Part shown: piece by piece, positions 52,691 to 62,110 of the stretch | Position numbering within the stretch: the first letter of the stretch is position 1 | Layout of the letters: each line of letters begins with the position of its first letter | Assembly (NCBI GenBank): GCA_020850415.1 | Contig: JADZER010000055.1 | Coordinates: forward strand, 1-64,000 | Length of the DNA: 64,000 bases | Reading direction: 5' to 3' | From: Phycisphaerales bacterium | GTDB taxonomy: Bacteria; Planctomycetota; Phycisphaerae; Phycisphaerales; UBA1924 | Notes under the pieces: generated by a model | The model's input: only the letters and a program-made list of their open reading frames with translations | The model's database searches: none | Told to the model about the DNA's origin: nothing | Made by a program: the position numbers and the translations under genes

Positions 52691-53422
52691 CTACCGCCGG
52701 CGACGCCTGAACGCCAAGCCGCCCAACGCCAGCACGCCGACCGACGCCGGCGCCGGCACAACGACGAAGACGCTCGTGCCGCTCGCCTGATCCCGGGCGC
52801 TGAGCTCAAAGCCCCACTGCACCGAGATCTCGGAGACATCGCCCACCAGGGTGAAGGCCCCGCCGCCGGGATACTCATCGGTCCCGGTCTCCGTGCCGAA
52901 CGCGCTGTTCTCAGAGAACGGCCCGGTGAGCAGGTTGGTGAAGGTGCCCAGGTCGGTGTCGGCCTGGAACAGCGTGCCCCCGCCGAGCTGGCCGGTGAGC
53001 GACGCCGTGTCGCCGTTGCTCTCGGTGAGGGTGTAGCCCGCCGACGCGCGCCCCTGGGCCCCGAAGATCGTCGGGAAGCTCACGGTCGAGGACTGGATCG
53101 TGAACAAGGTATCCGAGTTCCCCGCCGCGACCGCGAACCCGATGCCCACCACCGGGTCCTCGTCGATGAACACCGAACCCTCGTTCAGCGTCACCAGCAG
53201 ATCGCCGGTGTCCGACCGGATCTCGATCGGCTCCATGGCCATCCAGAACCAGCTCGTGCCGTCCCAGTCGCCGTCCTCCAGGTTGACCATGAAGGACCCC
53301 GAGCCCGACCCGGTGGTCGCGTGGAACACGACCACGGGGTCACCGATGTCGGCGTACGACGCCGCGGCGCCCACGATGACCACCGCGCCGGCGGCCAACG
53401 CAATCTCTCTCATGCGCTGCAT
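52691..53422 (-). CDS. Secreted protein with PEP-CTERM tail (paralogue A)
   Basis: A 243-residue product: signal peptide (MREIALAAGAVVIVGAAASYA), beta-rich body (GSFMVNLEDGDWDGTSWFWM, DTGDLLVTLNEGSVFIDEDP, GTDEYPGGGAFTLVGDVSE) and tail (VPAPASVGVLALGGLAFRRR), a canonical PEP-CTERM-like signal. GGAGG eight bases upstream fixes ATG 53,422. It is a paralogue of the protein at 53,522, sharing the order of motifs, with the same strand and orientation 99 bases away. The function is unknown. Confidence 0.82.
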   Translation of the reverse strand: MQRMREIALAAGAVVIVGAAASYADIGDPVVVFHATTGSGSGSFMVNLEDGDWDGTSWFWMAMEPIEIRSDTGDLLVTLNEGSVFIDEDPVVGIGFAVAAGNSDTLFTIQSSTVSFPTIFGAQGRASAGYTLTESNGDTASLTGQLGGGTLFQADTDLGTFTNLLTGPFSENSAFGTETGTDEYPGGGAFTLVGDVSEISVQWGFELSARDQASGTSVFVVVPAPASVGVLALGGLAFRRRRR

Positions 53423-53521
53423 GCGATTCCTCCAAGAATTGACGCCTCCCGGCGCTCACGGGCGACGAGGGCGGGTGCTTGACAGACAACCACGCGCCGA
53501 TCAGACCGAAGCCCTCGGCGC

Positions 53522-54265
53522 TCAGCGGCGCCGGCGGCAGGCCGCCAACCCGGCCAGCCCGAGCAGGCTTGCGCCCGCGGGGTTGGGGATGACCACGAAG
53601 GTGCTCGTCCCGCTCGCGACATCGTACGGCGAGAGCGTGAAGGTCCACGCCGCGCTCATGCTGTCGACCGGCACGCCGATCGAGACGAAATTCCCGCCGC
53701 CGGGGTACTCGTCGGACGCCGAACCCGTCTGGAACGCGCCGGCCGAGACCGCGCTGTTGAGCAGATCCGCGAACGGCGTGCCGTTCGGATAGTTGCCGTT
53801 GTACTGCGACGCGTAGATGCTCGAACCGTCCGGCGACAGCGTCGCGCCGTTGCCGTTGATATCCGTCACCGTCACGCCCGCCGACGCCGCACCGATCGGG
53901 CTGGCGATCTGCGCGAAGCTCAGCAGACCGGAGTGCACGCTGAAGATCGTGTTCTGGTTCGCGGCCTGCACATTGAAGTTCATGCTGATGACCGGGTCCT
54001 GCATCACGATCAGCGAGGCGCCGCTCAGCGTCGCCAGCACATCACCGTTGTCGCCCTGGATCTCGATCTCCGAGTCCAGCGTCCAGAAGAAGTTGCCGTC
54101 GTTGTCGAAGTAGCCGTCCTCCAGCGTCGCCATGAACGAGCCGTTCTGCCCGCCCACCTGCGCGCTGAGCACGAACACCTCGTTGGTCAGGTCCGCGCTC
54201 GCGCCCCCCGCGAGCCCAGCGATCGCCACAACCGCGCACACCAATCCTGTATTCAACTTGGACAT
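53522..54265 (-). CDS. Secreted protein with PEP-CTERM-like tail (paralogue B)
   Basis: A 247-residue product: signal peptide (LVCAVVAIAGLAGGASA), body (GSFMATLEDGYFDNDGNFFW, IQGDNGDVLATLSGASLIVM, ASDEYPGGGNFVSIGVPVDS) and tail (IPNPAGASLLGLAGLAACRRR). GGAGGAGA precedes ATG 54,265. The body shares G-S-F-M-x-L-E-D-G, D-E-Y-P-G-G-G and S-G-T-S-x-F-V-V with paralogue A, so the two genes arose by tandem duplication and diverged. The Gly/Asn richness suggests a structural or matrix protein. Confidence 0.82.
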   Translation of the reverse strand: MSKLNTGLVCAVVAIAGLAGGASADLTNEVFVLSAQVGGQNGSFMATLEDGYFDNDGNFFWTLDSEIEIQGDNGDVLATLSGASLIVMQDPVISMNFNVQAANQNTIFSVHSGLLSFAQIASPIGAASAGVTVTDINGNGATLSPDGSSIYASQYNGNYPNGTPFADLLNSAVSAGAFQTGSASDEYPGGGNFVSIGVPVDSMSAAWTFTLSPYDVASGTSTFVVIPNPAGASLLGLAGLAACRRRR

Positions 54266-54587
54266 TGCAGTCTCCTCCCTCGCCAACGCCGCGCCAGCTT
54301 CGGTAAAGCCGGACGAAACCGCCATCGCCAGGGTCAGCCACGAGGCCCCCACGGCTCCCGTCTCTCTACCGGCATTCTCCCGAGCCTACCCCCCGATAAC
54401 AAGGGCTTCGGTCCCGATTGGTCTCTTTTTTCTCGAATTTGCTTGCCCAGCCAGAAATGGCAGTTTGGGGGAACCTTGCCCTGGTCCCCGCTCTTCACCG
54501 CATCTTGAGTTGGCGCGCCCCACCAGTCCAAGTAGTATGGCCGCTCGGATCGGGAACCTCCCCACCCGAATCCAGGAGAGAGCGATC

Positions 54588-56105
54588 TTGAATTTCAGAC
54601 TCACCGCAGCCCTCGCGGCCAGCGGCGCACTTTGGGCTCAGACCCCCGTCTTTGCCCAGATTCACACGCCGGCCCAGTCATTGCTGCTGATTGCGTCCGA
54701 TATGGGCCTTCCCAGCCTCCGCGATACCGCGGCGGGGCGTCCCCCAGCCCCCCTCGCCGCGCTCCCAGGGAACCTCCGGCCCCTGCTCCGCAAACCCGCG
54801 GCAGACCCGAACCTCGCGGCCCAGCTCGCGCTCGACCGGATCTTCGTGCTCGAACACCTCGACGAAGAACAAGCACGCCAGGCCGAGCGGATCCTCAACC
54901 TCTCCGGGCTCTGCGAGGGCATCGCCCCCGATCCCCTCGGCTGCCAATCCGCCGACAGCTCCTGGGATGTCCCCACCGACTCGCTCTTCCCCCTCCAGTA
55001 CGCCCTGCACAACCACGGCCAGGAGATCGGCGGCCAGCAGGGACTGCCCCGGGCCGACATCCACGCCATGGAGGCCTGGGCCATCTCCAAGGGCGCCGCC
55101 GAGGTCACCGTCGCCGTCTTCGACGCCGGCGTCAGCCAGAGCCACCCCGACCTCGCCACCAAGCTCGTCCCCGGGTGGAACTTCCACAACGATTCCTCGA
55201 ACACCGACGACCCATACACCTCCCACGGCACCCACTGCGGCGGGATCGTCGCCGCCATGACCGGCAACCGCCAGGGCGTCGCCGCCATCGGCTGGCGCTG
55301 CAAGCTCATGCCCGTCGTCGTCCTGAACAAGTACGGCTTCGGGAGCGAGAGCACGCTCGCCGAGGCGCTCGTCTGGGCCGCCGATCAGGGCGTGCCCGTC
55401 GCCTCCGTCAGCCTCGGCTACGACCCCTCCGACGGCGGGGCCGACGACATCACCCTCCACGCCGCAGTCCAGTACGCCACCCAGCGCGGCATGCTCATCT
55501 GCGCCTCGGCGGGCAATGTCCCCTCGGACCGCATCGCCGCCCCCGCCCGATACCCGGAGACCATCGCCGTCGGCGCGACCGACAACCGGGACCAGCTGTG
55601 GTCGGGCACCTCCACCGGGCCGGAGATGACCCTCGTCGCCCCGGGCGTGGACATCGTCTCCACCTGGGATACCAACGGCGACCCCGATACCTACCAGTTC
55701 AAGACCGGAACCTCCCAGGCCTGCCCGCATGTCGCCGGCGTCGCCGCCCTTGTCCGGTCGATCAACCCGAACCTCACCCCCGAGCAGACCCGATCGATCA
55801 TCCAGAAGACCTGCGAGGATCTCGGGCCCGCCGGCTGGGACCCCCAGTTCGGGTTCGGCCGGCTCAACGCCGCAGCCGCGGCCCGGGCCGCGAAGCACTC
55901 CATCAACCACGACCCGGGCGCCACCGACCGCCACTGCATCGCCGATTTCAACGGCGACCACCTCGTCGACACGCGGGACTTCATCCTCTACCTGGGCCTG
56001 TTCGAGTCCCACGCCCTCCGCGCCGATCTCGCCGAGCCGTTCGGCGTCTGGGACACCCTCGATTTCCTGGCGTTCCTCGGCCAGTGGGCGGCCGGCTGCG
56101 AGTAG
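54588..56105 (+). CDS. Secreted S8 subtilisin-like protease with dockerin-like C-terminus
   Basis: A 505-residue protease. TTG 54,588 with GGAGAG upstream is the probable start, giving signal NFRLTAALAASGALWAQ; ATG 54,537 is an alternative. A propeptide-like region of about 110 residues (FVLEHLDEEQARQAERILNL) precedes the S8 domain: Asp in VAVFDAGVSQSHPDL, His in SHGTHCGGIVAAMTG, Asn/oxyanion region CASAGNVPSDR and Ser in GTSQACPHVAGVAALV. The last about 55 residues hold dockerin-like repeats (IADFNGDHLVDTRDFILYLG, WDTLDFLAFLGQW), the first intact and the second weaker. Probable extracellular scavenging or matrix protease. Confidence 0.92.
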   Translation: MNFRLTAALAASGALWAQTPVFAQIHTPAQSLLLIASDMGLPSLRDTAAGRPPAPLAALPGNLRPLLRKPAADPNLAAQLALDRIFVLEHLDEEQARQAERILNLSGLCEGIAPDPLGCQSADSSWDVPTDSLFPLQYALHNHGQEIGGQQGLPRADIHAMEAWAISKGAAEVTVAVFDAGVSQSHPDLATKLVPGWNFHNDSSNTDDPYTSHGTHCGGIVAAMTGNRQGVAAIGWRCKLMPVVVLNKYGFGSESTLAEALVWAADQGVPVASVSLGYDPSDGGADDITLHAAVQYATQRGMLICASAGNVPSDRIAAPARYPETIAVGATDNRDQLWSGTSTGPEMTLVAPGVDIVSTWDTNGDPDTYQFKTGTSQACPHVAGVAALVRSINPNLTPEQTRSIIQKTCEDLGPAGWDPQFGFGRLNAAAAARAAKHSINHDPGATDRHCIADFNGDHLVDTRDFILYLGLFESHALRADLAEPFGVWDTLDFLAFLGQWAAGCE

Positions 56106-56490
56106 CACCCTGCAGCGCAACGCGGACGCGCCCGGGCCAGCGCCGGGCGCCGGCGGGCGCGCTGTGCGCAGAAAAAGGCCCCCGAGCGTCGGTGGGTCGC
56201 TCGGGGGCTGGGAGGCCCGGGGCCCGGTGCCGGCCGTTGAAGGCCGCACGCGCTGGCCCCGGATGGTGGGGCAGTCTCAGTCAGGTTGTCGAGCAGGCCT
56301 TCCCTGGCCGACGGTCGTGCCCGCGTTGCTCTCGTGCGGGCGCCTCCATGGCTTTCGCCGATTGGTCCCGTGTGAGCGGGCTTGAGGGTGGCTGATCATT
56401 CCTTCGTCGCCACCCCGGCTGCACTCCGTTGTTTGCCGACCCTCCCGAACTCCGGTCGTCGGCTCTCGAAGAACTCCTGCTCAACCCGAC
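56106..56490. other. Intergenic region between convergent protease and nrdJ genes
   Basis: A 385-base spacer between convergent genes. It holds the intrinsic terminator at 56,172-56,207, oriented for nrdJ. The remaining about 280 bases have no supported ORF or repeat. Confidence 0.55.
56172..56207 (-). terminator. Intrinsic terminator oriented for nrdJ
   Basis: CCCCCGAGCG (56,207-56,198 on the minus strand) pairs with CGCTCGGGGG (56,188-56,179) over a nine-base loop, followed by CCTTTTT. It is about 280 bases past the nrdJ stop; on the plus strand the same hairpin follows the protease but lacks a T-tract. Confidence 0.8.
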
Positions 56491-59400
56491 TCAGCTGCAC
56501 CCCATGCTGTTCCCGCAGTTCAGGCACTTGTAGCAGGTGCCGCTGCGGACCGTGATCGTGCCGCACACATCGCAAGGCGGTGCGTCGTTGACGCTGTCCA
56601 TCGCGAGCGAGAGCGTCGCGGCGTGGGAGGTCTGGTACGCCGTGTCGCCCTGCTCCACCCGCTCGGTCTGCGTGACAGACGAGGTGAACACCGTCCGCCC
56701 GCCGCCGAGCACATTCCCGCGCCGGGTCTCGATCAGCCCGTGACGCGTCGCCCCCTCCGGCGCGGTGCCGGTCAGGCGGCTCATCTCCTCGCGCTTCGCG
56801 GCCCCGTCGGCGCTGGCCGCCGCCTTCTTCTCGCTCGGACGCTGCGGCGCGTTCGCCTCGCGGTACCCGGGGATGAACTCCATCCCCATCCAACGGAAGA
56901 TGTAGTCCACCAGGCTCTTGGCCATCGGGATGTCCCGGTTGGTCGTCATACCCGCCGGCTCGAACCGCTGGTGGGTGAACTTGTTCACCAGGCTCTCGAT
57001 CGGCACGCCGTACTGCAGCGCGACGCTCGTCGCCGTGCCCAGCGAGTCCATCAGCCCGCCGATCGTCGAGCCCTCCTTGGCCATCGTGATGAACAGCTCG
57101 CCCGGCTTGCCGTCCTCGTACAGCCCGACGGTGAGGTACCCCTCGTGCCCGGCCACATTGAACTTGTGCGTCAGCGAGCTGCGCGTGTCCGGCAGGCGCC
57201 GGCGCATCGGCCGGTGCACGATCTGCACCGCCTGCTCGGCCGCCTTCGCCGGCGTCGCTTCACCGGACGAGATCGTCGCCGCAAGGCCCGCAACCGCCGA
57301 CGCAACCTCGGCCTTGGCGTCGGACTCCCCCAGCTCGTCGATCTCCTCGTCCAGCTCGACCTCCGACTTCGTGTCCGACTTGTTGCTCAGCGGCTGGCTC
57401 AGCTTGCACCCGTCGCGGTACAGCGCGTTGGCCTTCAGCCCAAGCTCCCAGCTCTGCCGGTAGCAGCGATCGATGTCCTCCACCGTCGCGTCGTTGGGCA
57501 GGTTGATCGTCTTGCTGATCGCCCCGGAGATGAAGGGCTGCGCGGCGGCCATCATCCGGATGTGCCCCCCCGGCGCGATGAACCGCTTGCCCCCCTTCCC
57601 GCAGGTGTTCGCGCAGTCGAACACCGGCAGGTGCTCGTCCCGCAGGTGCGGCGAGCCCTCGATCATCTGCGTCCCGCAGATCGCCTCGTTGAGCGCCCCG
57701 ATGTGCCTCTCGCGCAGGCCCAGCCTCCGCAGCGTGTCGAACCGCGGGTCGGCCTTGGCCTTCTCCGGCTCGAAGCCCAGCCGCTTGAGCGCCTCGTCCC
57801 CCAGGCTCCACGGCGTGAACGCGAAGCCCAGCTCGAACACCGAGCGCAGGCTCCTCGTGATCCGCCCCAGGTCGTCCTCGGTCAGCCCCTTGGCCCGCAG
57901 CCACTGCGCGAAAGTCTGCCCCGGCTGAGCGCCCTTGACACCCTTGGGCATCGGCGTCTCCAGGTGCAGCGTGCCCAGCACATAGTCCAGCATCTCCCGG
58001 ATCTGCCCGTCGCTGTAGCCCAGCGACTCCAGCGCCGGCTTCACCGACTCGTTCACGATCTTGAAGTACCCGCCCCCCGCGAGCTTCTTGAATTTCACCA
58101 GCGCGAAGTCCGGCTCCACACCCGTCGTGTCGCAGTCCATCAGCAGGCCGATCGTGCCCGTCGGCGCGATCACCGTCACCTGCGCGTTGCGGTACCCGTG
58201 CCGGTCCCCGAACGCCAGCGCGTCGTCCCACGCCCGCATCGCGTGCTCGGCGAGCAGCCCGATGTTCGCCACCTTCGGCGCCCCGCCCGAGCACAGCTCG
58301 TGGTCGATCGGCACCGGACGCACCCGCAGGCCCTCCCACTCCTTCGCGTCCCGCGCCACGCCGTGGGCCGCACGACGGTGGTTGCGGATCACCCGCAGCA
58401 TCCCGTCCCGGTCGGCCTCGAACCCCGCGAACGGCCCGTGCTCGCCCGCGAGCAGCGCCGACTGCCGGTACGAACGACCCGTCAGCACCGCCGACACGCA
58501 CGCGCACACCGCCCGCGACTCGTCGGAGTCGTACGGGATCCCCGCCTGCATCACCATCGCGCCCAGGTTCGCAAACCCCAGCCCCAGCGTGCGGTACCGG
58601 TAGCTCAGCGTCGCGATCTCCTCGCTCGGGTACGCCGCCATCAGCACGCTGATCTCGAGCACCGTCGTCCACAGATCGATCCCGTGCTCGAACGCCGCGA
58701 CATCGAAGACCCGCGTCTTCGAGTCGTAGAACTTCAGCACATTCAGCGACGCCAGGTTGCACGCCGTGTTGTCCAGGAACATGTACTCGCTGCACGGATT
58801 GCTCGCGTTGATCCGCCCCCCGTTCGGGCAGGTGTGCCACGCGTTGATCGTGTCGTCGTACTGCACCCCGGGGTCCGCGCAACGCCACGCCGCGTACCCG
58901 ATCTCGTCCCACAGCTTCCGCGCCTTGAAGGTCCGCGCCACCTCGCCGCTCGTCCGCCAGGTCGTCCTCCACTCCCCGTCGGCGTCCACCGCGTCGAAGA
59001 ACGAGTCCGGGATCCGCACGCTGTTGTTGGAGTTCTGCCCGCTGACCGTCAGGTACGCCTCGCCGTTGAAGTCGTAGTCCAGCTTCATCCCCAGCCGCTC
59101 GGCCGTCTGGGCGATCGACTCGTCGTGCTCCTTCAACGCCTTGAGCCCCTCCACCAACGCCGCGACCTTGACCTCCTCACGCACCTTCCAGTTCACGAAC
59201 TCCTCGATGTCCGGGTGGTCCATGTCCAGGCAGACCATCTTCGCGGCCCGGCGGGTCGTCCCGCCGCTCTTGATCGCCGCCGCCGCACGATCCCCGATCC
59301 GCAGCCAGCTCATCAGCCCGCTGCTCTTGCCCCCCCCGCTCAGCCGCTCGCCCTCGCCGCGCAGGCGGCTGAAGTTCGTCCCCGTGCCCGAGCCGTACTT

Positions 59401-60051
59401 GAACAGCCGAGCCTCACGCACCCACAGGTCCATGATCCCGCCCGGGCTCACCAGATCGTCAGAGATCGACTGGATAAAGCACGCGTGCGGCTGGGGGTGG
59501 CTGTAGGCGTCGGGCGCCAGGAACACCTCCCCGGTCTTGGGGTCCGGCACGAAGTGCCCCTGCGCCGGGCCCGTGATCCCGTACGCCCAGTGCAGCCCCG
59601 TGTTGAACCACTGCGGGCTGTTCGGCGCGCACATCTGGTGCACCATCATGTACACCAGCTCGTCGTAGAACGCCTCCGCGTCCTCGCTGGTGTCGAAGTA
59701 CCCGTGCGTCTCACCCCAGAACCGCCAGCACCCAGCCAGCCGATGGATCACCTGACGAGCCGAACGCTCCGGGCCCGTCACCACCTTGCCCGACTCGTCC
59801 CGCCTCGTCACCGCGCCCGCCGTGTTCGGCAGCGAGTACACCTGCTCGAACTGCGGCACGCCGGCCTTGCGGAAGTACTTGCTCACCATGATGTCCGTCG
59901 CCAGCTGGCTCCAGGTGACAGGCACCTCCGCGTCGGGCATCTCGAAGACGACCGACCCGTCAGGATTGCTGATCTTGCTCGACCGCGTCGTCCACTCGAC
60001 AGTGGCGAAGGGGTCGTGCCCGGCCTTGGTGAATTTGCGATCAACCTTCAT
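56491..60051 (-). CDS. nrdJ: Adenosylcobalamin-dependent (class II) ribonucleotide reductase
   Basis: Vitamin B12-dependent reductase converting ribonucleotides to deoxyribonucleotides. The 1186-residue product has SPQWFNTGLHWAYG, PHACFIQSISDDLVSPGGIM, FKYGSGTGTNFSRLRGEGER, SGGTTRRAAKMVCLDMDHPD, NASNPCSEYMFLDNTACNLA, GLGFANLGAMVMQAGIPYDS and APTGTIGLLMDCDTTGVEPD. A C-terminal extension holds several CxxC motifs (CDVCGTITV, CYKCLNCGNSMGC). These match large NrdJ enzymes. No class I or III genes are seen, so it may be the main DNA precursor source. No cobalamin riboswitch is upstream. NrdR at 3.3 kb is a candidate regulator. Confidence 0.96.
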   Translation of the reverse strand: MKVDRKFTKAGHDPFATVEWTTRSSKISNPDGSVVFEMPDAEVPVTWSQLATDIMVSKYFRKAGVPQFEQVYSLPNTAGAVTRRDESGKVVTGPERSARQVIHRLAGCWRFWGETHGYFDTSEDAEAFYDELVYMMVHQMCAPNSPQWFNTGLHWAYGITGPAQGHFVPDPKTGEVFLAPDAYSHPQPHACFIQSISDDLVSPGGIMDLWVREARLFKYGSGTGTNFSRLRGEGERLSGGGKSSGLMSWLRIGDRAAAAIKSGGTTRRAAKMVCLDMDHPDIEEFVNWKVREEVKVAALVEGLKALKEHDESIAQTAERLGMKLDYDFNGEAYLTVSGQNSNNSVRIPDSFFDAVDADGEWRTTWRTSGEVARTFKARKLWDEIGYAAWRCADPGVQYDDTINAWHTCPNGGRINASNPCSEYMFLDNTACNLASLNVLKFYDSKTRVFDVAAFEHGIDLWTTVLEISVLMAAYPSEEIATLSYRYRTLGLGFANLGAMVMQAGIPYDSDESRAVCACVSAVLTGRSYRQSALLAGEHGPFAGFEADRDGMLRVIRNHRRAAHGVARDAKEWEGLRVRPVPIDHELCSGGAPKVANIGLLAEHAMRAWDDALAFGDRHGYRNAQVTVIAPTGTIGLLMDCDTTGVEPDFALVKFKKLAGGGYFKIVNESVKPALESLGYSDGQIREMLDYVLGTLHLETPMPKGVKGAQPGQTFAQWLRAKGLTEDDLGRITRSLRSVFELGFAFTPWSLGDEALKRLGFEPEKAKADPRFDTLRRLGLRERHIGALNEAICGTQMIEGSPHLRDEHLPVFDCANTCGKGGKRFIAPGGHIRMMAAAQPFISGAISKTINLPNDATVEDIDRCYRQSWELGLKANALYRDGCKLSQPLSNKSDTKSEVELDEEIDELGESDAKAEVASAVAGLAATISSGEATPAKAAEQAVQIVHRPMRRRLPDTRSSLTHKFNVAGHEGYLTVGLYEDGKPGELFITMAKEGSTIGGLMDSLGTATSVALQYGVPIESLVNKFTHQRFEPAGMTTNRDIPMAKSLVDYIFRWMGMEFIPGYREANAPQRPSEKKAAASADGAAKREEMSRLTGTAPEGATRHGLIETRRGNVLGGGRTVFTSSVTQTERVEQGDTAYQTSHAATLSLAMDSVNDAPPCDVCGTITVRSGTCYKCLNCGNSMGCS

Positions 60052-60132
60052 GGTGTCCGCTCGTCCTTGCAGTGGGCGTCACGCCCGATGACCAAATCTC
60101 TTGCCACTATCCAACCCGTACCCCGCACCCTG

Positions 60133-60912
60133 TCAGCCAGCGACTCCCGCGGCCCGAGAGCGCCGAGAACCCGCCAACATTGAAGTGATCTCGCCGACAA
60201 CCTTGGACTGAAAATGCCCCCGATAGCGCGTGGCGCGATGCAGACACACGCATCCGATCAGTAGCGCCCCCAGGTCAACTCCGTTGTTAAACGGCCTGAC
60301 CAATTCGGCCGGCTCCACAGACCTGTCCAAGTAGGCGTAATTGGCGAAGTAGAATGTGGAGAGCACGAGCACCGTGCCCACATTCTGATAAAGCTCGTAG
60401 AACACATGCATCCGGCTGGCCGGAGATTCATATCTGGTGCGCTGCAACTCTGCAAACGCGTTCCAGCAGGTATTCGAAACGATGTCGGGCCGCCCACCGC
60501 CGCGACATCTCTCCCACGCCACGACCCATTCCGAACTTCCCGTGTCGATACCGATTCGACATGCGTAACGCTCAACCAACTGGCGATTGATTGCCCGGCT
60601 TCGAAACGCCGCACCCCAGATAGGCGCGATTGCATCCATCAGTCCGTTCACGACCGTATCCACAATCCCCGTCAGTACTTTCCCAGCCACAAACAGCACC
60701 AACAGCCCGAGGGTGCCTGCCGCAATCGAAACATCGCCGAACATCCCGACCGCCATCTCCAAGCCATAGCGAACGACCTGCTCGCCTGAAGAGGAATCCG
60801 ACGAGACGAACTTCGTCGCGAGCACCGGCGATACAATCACCATCGCTGTGAACGCCGGAAAGGCGAGCGAGTGCACAATATCGTAAAAATTTGTTTGAAT
60901 TCCGCTCGACAT
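60133..60912 (-). CDS. Hypothetical membrane protein of atypical base composition
   Basis: A 259-residue product with an N-terminal hydrophobic segment (LAFPAFTAMVIVSPVLATKF), a second (GDVSIAAGTLGLLVLFVAGK) and one or two C-terminal ones (NVGTVLVLSTFYFANYAYLD, GALLIGCVCLHRATRYRG). The middle loop (WGAAFRSRAINRQLVERYAC) is Arg/Cys-containing and soluble. No family recognised. Start ATG 60,912. The codon use is much less GC-biased than in nrdJ or dcd, suggesting recent acquisition, and it lies in a short island with the next gene. Confidence 0.65.
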   Translation of the reverse strand: MSSGIQTNFYDIVHSLAFPAFTAMVIVSPVLATKFVSSDSSSGEQVVRYGLEMAVGMFGDVSIAAGTLGLLVLFVAGKVLTGIVDTVVNGLMDAIAPIWGAAFRSRAINRQLVERYACRIGIDTGSSEWVVAWERCRGGGRPDIVSNTCWNAFAELQRTRYESPASRMHVFYELYQNVGTVLVLSTFYFANYAYLDRSVEPAELVRPFNNGVDLGALLIGCVCLHRATRYRGHFQSKVVGEITSMLAGSRRSRAAGVAG

Positions 60913-61060
60913 CAACGCACCCCGAAAACGGCTCGCCCAACGCTTGTGGAGCTCATCTCAAACCTAATGCATGCTTCGCCCTTATCTCAATTGCCTTGAG
61001 ATCCATCAGTCTTCACATGCGGTCGTTCCGGTAGTTGCTGCCTCCGCGAATGCCGCGTGA

Positions 61061-61534
61061 TCAATTCCCCAGTCGCTTCCGTTGACACTCGCTCAGCATC
61101 GCTCGAATCGACGGACCATACATCTCTCGCCGCTTGTTTGCGTTGCCTTTGATCTCGAACCAGTAGAGAGTTCGGCGAACGCAACACCCAAACAAAGCGA
61201 GGAACCTCCAAGCCGTCTGATCTGAACTCTTGCTGCTGCAAAGCTCACGGCTTGGGAGGGGTTTGTGCGGACGGTCGAACCCGTGCTTGTCCTTCGGAAC
61301 CACATAATAGTCCACCCTCATAGTCGCTTCGTCGATCGGCGTTGAGAAGGACGCGCGTCCACCACCCCCGCCCATTAGTATTAGAGATCGCTCCAAATAG
61401 CCACACACATACCGTTCGATGTTGCAAGGCTTGCCGCACAGGAACGGGTCGCCGTACCAATCCCGCTGCTTGATGGGCTTCTGAGCAGCACGCGCTCGGT
61501 TTGGGAACTGATCTCGTACAACGCCAATAGCCAT
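61061..61534 (-). CDS. Hypothetical protein of atypical composition downstream of dcd
   Basis: A 157-residue product, basic and rich in Lys, Arg and Cys (DWYGDPFLCGKPCNIERYVC, RFLALFGCCVRRTLYWFEIK). No signal peptide, helix bundle or known motif stands out. The start is ATG 61,534, three bases after the dcd stop, so it would be read on the dcd transcript. The composition is closer to 50% GC than the surroundings. It may be a foreign gene inserted downstream of dcd. The coding status is likely but not certain. Confidence 0.55.
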   Translation of the reverse strand: MAIGVVRDQFPNRARAAQKPIKQRDWYGDPFLCGKPCNIERYVCGYLERSLILMGGGGGRASFSTPIDEATMRVDYYVVPKDKHGFDRPHKPLPSRELCSSKSSDQTAWRFLALFGCCVRRTLYWFEIKGNANKRREMYGPSIRAMLSECQRKRLGN

Positions 61535-61537
61535 GTG

Positions 61538-62110
61538 TCAGTCCACCCTCGGCAGCGTCAACCCTTCCTGATCCTGATACTTCCCCGCCTTATCCGCATA
61601 GCTCTTCTCGCACACCATGTCACCCTTCAGGAATACGAGCTGCGCGATCCCCTCGTTGGCGTACACCTTCGCCGGCAGCGGCGTGGTGTTGCTGATCTCC
61701 AGCGTCACCTTCCCGCGCCACTCCGGCTCCAAGGGCGTCACATTCACGATCAGACCGCACCGCGCGTAGGTGCTCTTGCCCACGCAGATCGCCAGCACAT
61801 CCCGCGGCACCTCGATGTACTCGACCGTCTCGCACAGCGCAAAGCTGTTCGGCGGGATGATCACATACGCGCTGCCCGTCACCGCCGTGTCCACCTCGAC
61901 CATCATGTCGTCGCTGAACCGCTTGGGGTCCACCACCGCGATATCCCCGTGGCGTGGCGTCGGCGTGAAGATCTTGAACCGCGTCCCCACCCGGATGTCG
62001 TACCCGTAGCTCGACACCCCGTAGGAAATCTTCCCCTCGCGCTTCTCCGACGCCGCGAACGGCTCGATCTTCACGAGCTCTCGGATCTGGCTGTCGCAGA
62101 GCACGGGCAT
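61538..62110 (-). CDS. dcd: dCTP deaminase
   Basis: Deaminates dCTP to dUTP, which Dut (at 0.5 kb) turns into dUMP. The 190-residue product has [19 protein letters not shown], the [16 protein letters not shown] motif, [39 protein letters not shown] and [20 protein letters not shown] with the catalytic Glu in [13 protein letters not shown]. Length typical. ATG 62,110 is the usual start; an in-frame TTG nine bases upstream has a closer GGAGG. The leader is about 200 bases if the predicted promoter is right. Confidence 0.95.
   Translation of the reverse strand: MPVLCDSQIRELVKIEPFAASEKREGKISYGVSSYGYDIRVGTRFKIFTPTPRHGDIAVVDPKRFSDDMMVEVDTAVTGSAYVIIPPNSFALCETVEYIEVPRDVLAICVGKSTYARCGLIVNVTPLEPEWRGKVTLEISNTTPLPAKVYANEGIAQLVFLKGDMVCEKSYADKAGKYQDQEGLTLPRVD

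Noticed and set aside
60052..60132. Cobalamin riboswitch upstream of the B12-dependent reductase
   Set aside because: Only about 80 bases separate nrdJ from the next gene on the 5' side, too short for the roughly 200-base element, and no B12-box sequence is seen.
56623..60183. A long open reading frame on the plus strand opposite nrdJ
   Set aside because: It is the antisense shadow of a highly GC-biased gene; the Arg/His/Pro-rich translation has no recognisable domain, whereas the minus frame has all NrdJ motifs.
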